Assembly: GCA_910591455.2 (NCBI GenBank)
Contig: OU342817.1
Coordinates: 4,161,980-4,225,979, forward strand
Origin: Pholis gunnellus
Lineage: Eukaryota > Chordata > Actinopteri > Perciformes > Pholidae
DNA length: 64,000 nucleotides
Direction of reading: 5' to 3'
The notes under the pieces were generated by a model. That model was not told the origin of the DNA. It saw nothing but the letters and a program-made list of their open reading frames with translations, and ran no database searches. Below are positions 61,240 to 64,000 of this stretch, one piece after another. Within the stretch, counting starts at the first letter, position 1; every line of letters begins with the position of its first letter. A program made the translations under genes and the position numbers.

Positions 61240-61860
61240 GTGTTTTGGTGTCCACTAACTCTCGAGGGATTCTCTTTGGCTCTAGTCCTCTGTGTGTACG
61301 ACACTTGACCACCAAGTTACTAAGCTCATCCAGCCCCGTCTTCTTCAGCTATATAACAAATATCAGATGTATCCTCTCTACCAAAAATCGTGGTTCTATT
61401 AATTCACACTTCCATTTCCACCAGTCTAGATTATTGTAATTCCCTCTACACGTGTCTCAGTCAAACTGCTCTAAATCATTTACAGTTGGTTCAGAAAGCA
61501 GCCGCGAGGGTTATTAACTAGAACTAGCTGTTCGAACTGCCTGTTAATTACACATAAGGAACTGCATGACCTTGCCCCCAGTTCTATATTTGATCTCCTC
61601 GTTCCTCATTGTACTTCTCGACCATACTGATCCTCAAGCCTCTGTCTTTTATGGCTCCCAGCACCAACTGCAAGACAAAAGGTGATCACGCCTTTGCTGT
61701 TTTAGCCCCGACCCTGTGGAGTTATTTTCCCCAATCTATCAGATTTGCTGCAGATTTGTACTGGTTTAAGCGGCTTATAGGCAAGCTTTTTTAAATAAAT
61801 GTTGTGCCCTTTCTTATATTTTCAGTTTTGTTCTGTCCCACATTTTGCTTTATATTGTAA
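61240..61860 (+). pseudogene. Decayed LINE-2-like ORF2, C-terminal end
   Basis: Frameshifted fragments on the plus strand read DYCNSLYTCLSQTALNHLQL, VQKAAARVI, then ELHDLAPSSIFDLL, and GDHAFAVLAPTLWSYFPQSI. These words, in this order, are the end of reverse-transcriptase ORF2 of fish L2/CR1-type elements. Stops and frameshifts make it non-functional. Confidence 0.75.
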
Positions 61861-63671
61861 TTTATTTATACTTGCTGTGTGTTTTAAAAAGCGCTATAGA
61901 GCCTTTTACTGCCAACGTCATCATCAAAAATATGCGCCTGCATGTTGGCAACAAAAGTGGCGTATTTCCCTCAGCCGTCCAGGCGAGTTAGCAAGCTTTA
62001 AACATTGAGTTAAAAAAAGTTGACACCATTAAAATGTCTGGGTTTTTGCGCGTTCGCGTGTCGGAATCGATCATCGGACAACGGATTCAAGTTCTGCAGA
62101 ATTCGGACTGGATTACAACCCTTTCAGAGCAACAGGTTTCAGTTTAACGAATCCATCCGTGGTTGCTCGTAGATAATAAGCACAGATGAGTAAGTATTTT
62201 AAATTAATCACAGGCATTTAAGAGGACACCCACAAGTTCTGTTGGTGTTTGCAACCGCTGCCATCACTAAGAGCAGTTAACACGGTCACTTGTTAAACCG
62301 AGACACCGAGGCTTCGAGCTATTGAACGTGCTGACGAGCACTGGACTGATCAAAAATACTCGCGTTAGTAGCTCCCACTTCTTAACTCAATAACCTCTCA
62401 GTCCATGGTGTTTGTGGTTCTGTACATGACCATAGATAACCTAGTTGTAAGCATCTAGTGACTTCTAGCTCGTAGTTTCTAACGTTATGGGCTAGCATTC
62501 TCCACCAAAATATGTGGCCACTAAATAAAAGATTTCTTATACACTCACAAAGAGTCTGGAAAGTCAATTTGGTTTAGGTTGCATTCGCAATTTCTGGTAA
62601 TTAATGTCCTTGCTCTGTCGCACTGCGGTTGTTAAACTGCGTTCGCACACTTTGTAAACTATAAAAATCTATATAAATAAAGCTTTACTCACTTACTCTA
62701 TATGTTCACCAGTGTGTTGCTAACTTTGTCAGTTGTTTTGTGCTGGACAGGTAGTTTACAGTGGATTCATCGGAGCTGCCTGCTGCTCATTACACATAGG
62801 CATTTGATCCATAGTTAATAAAAGATATTGATTAGAGAAGCTTCAGCAAACAATGTTTTCCACCAACAGCCATAAAGCATATTAATATAACGATTCTCCG
62901 TTAGTTTCAGGCTTGAGCTGTCCTTGAGCTTTTTTTTAAAACTGTCAATAGAATTGTGCGTGGCATAGATTTTGCATTTACATTTGACTGTACACAGAGC
63001 ACTTAGCATACATTATAGTTCTGTGCACTGCCGAATCTAGTTTGAAAGACTCATTTTGTGTAGATTTCTATTTGTCTTGGACTAACTGGTGGTCAGAGTG
63101 ATGCAGGTGATTCCTTCCCTTTTTAAAATGTTCCTCTCCTCCTCTCTCGCTGTTCTGAAACAAGACTGTCATGACTTCCTTCCATGAAGAGAAACATTGA
63201 TTTCGGCTCAGCGGGGATCATGCAAAACAGCCTCTCATTAAAATCATAATTAGAACTTGGAAATGGCACACGGGGTTCAACTCTAAGGGCGAGCTGAAAA
63301 TCACTGGAAACTATCAAACTTGCACTTAGCCTTTCACTCCCGAACAAAACATGTCTGATTCCGGTCACACGACGTGAGGTGAAAGCTAAAAGCAACGTCA
63401 CACCTGCTGGAGATGTTTCCAGCGTTATATTGAGGTCTAACTGTCCTGTTTCATCCTGTTTAGTGACCAAAAAAAGGACTTATTTAAGATACTAAAATAT
63501 GTTCGATTTTACTGTAACACGTTAAAAAAAAAACTAAAACCTGAAGGTCACTGCAGTGCGTCATCATCATCCATTGTTACACAAATATCAAACTATGAAG
63601 TCACATCAACTCTCTGACAGTCCTCATAAACTCCCCCATCAGTTGTGAGGGTCCATTTTAAACACACACAC

Positions 63672-63703
<32 letters not shown>

Positions 63704-64000
63704 TCTGCCCTCTCCCTGTCCCCAGCCCTGGTTGCCTAGGAGACAGCTGAGATGGGGACCCCGTCTCATAACGCACCGATAGGGCTGAGTGTGACTGGCT
63801 GCAGGAAGATGCATGGGATCTTTAACGCCATCTAGCAGCCAAGACAGAGAAAGACATTTAATGTGGCTTTTTTTTTTTTTTTTTTTTAAAGCCACGATTC
63901 TGCCTAGTAACCAAATATGCTGACTTCTTCTCCTGGTTGCTGAGATCCCAGGCTGGAATTTCTAATGAGACACATCGTACTGCGGAGCTTCAATTTATGT
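61861..64000. other. No gene seen; repeats
   Basis: Contains a retroelement-type tail (TATATAAATAAAGCTTTACT near 62669), a CA microsatellite (63662-63701) and a T tract (63869-63888). No conserved coding sequence. Confidence 0.5.

Overview
The window is vertebrate nuclear DNA, most likely from a teleost fish. Genes are split into many short exons with GT/AG introns. CA/TG microsatellites are abundant. Fish-type dispersed repeats are present, including LINE-2-like 3' tails, MITE-like elements and short elements with GGTTAGCTTAGCTTAGC-type words. Two adjacent genes lie on the minus strand in the order known from mammals: supervillin (svil) and, upstream of it, jcad (KIAA1462). The species cannot be fixed from the sequence alone.

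Positions 1-31430 hold svil, running right to left. I could place 33 coding exons whose splice phases join without a break. They run from an alternative first exon (start codon at 31430) or the conserved internal start (28026) to an exon cut by the left edge of the window. The N-terminal half is a long, low-complexity, actin- and myosin-binding scaffold. It includes a proline-rich exon, repeated QP(I/V)T motifs and a Gln-rich 19-residue tandem repeat. From about 6.5 kb to the left edge the exons encode gelsolin-like repeats. The last repeats and the villin headpiece lie outside the window. Four exons keep phase whether used or skipped (25.4, 17.2, 10.3 and 9.1 kb) and look like cassettes.

Positions 31.5-44.5 kb lie between the genes: repeats, candidate svil 5' non-coding exons, and the downstream part of jcad's 3' untranslated region. 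Positions 44572-51825 hold the complete jcad coding sequence: three coding exons and about 1416 residues, with a tiny last exon encoding the final 11 residues. A non-coding first exon is proposed near 57.1 kb. From 57.4 to 64 kb I see no gene, only repeats and a decayed LINE.

Supervillin links the actomyosin cortex to the membrane. JCAD is an endothelial junction protein connected to Hippo signalling. The pair is a conserved neighbourhood rather than an operon-like unit. No operon, CRISPR array, tRNA or rRNA was seen. The most interesting points are: an in-frame 61-residue N-terminal extension of svil with a ladder of very short upstream ORFs; an exonic 57-bp minisatellite; several phase-neutral cassette exons; microsatellites placed directly at splice sites; a 54-bp perfect palindrome; and a THAP-like zinc-finger fragment inside an intron.
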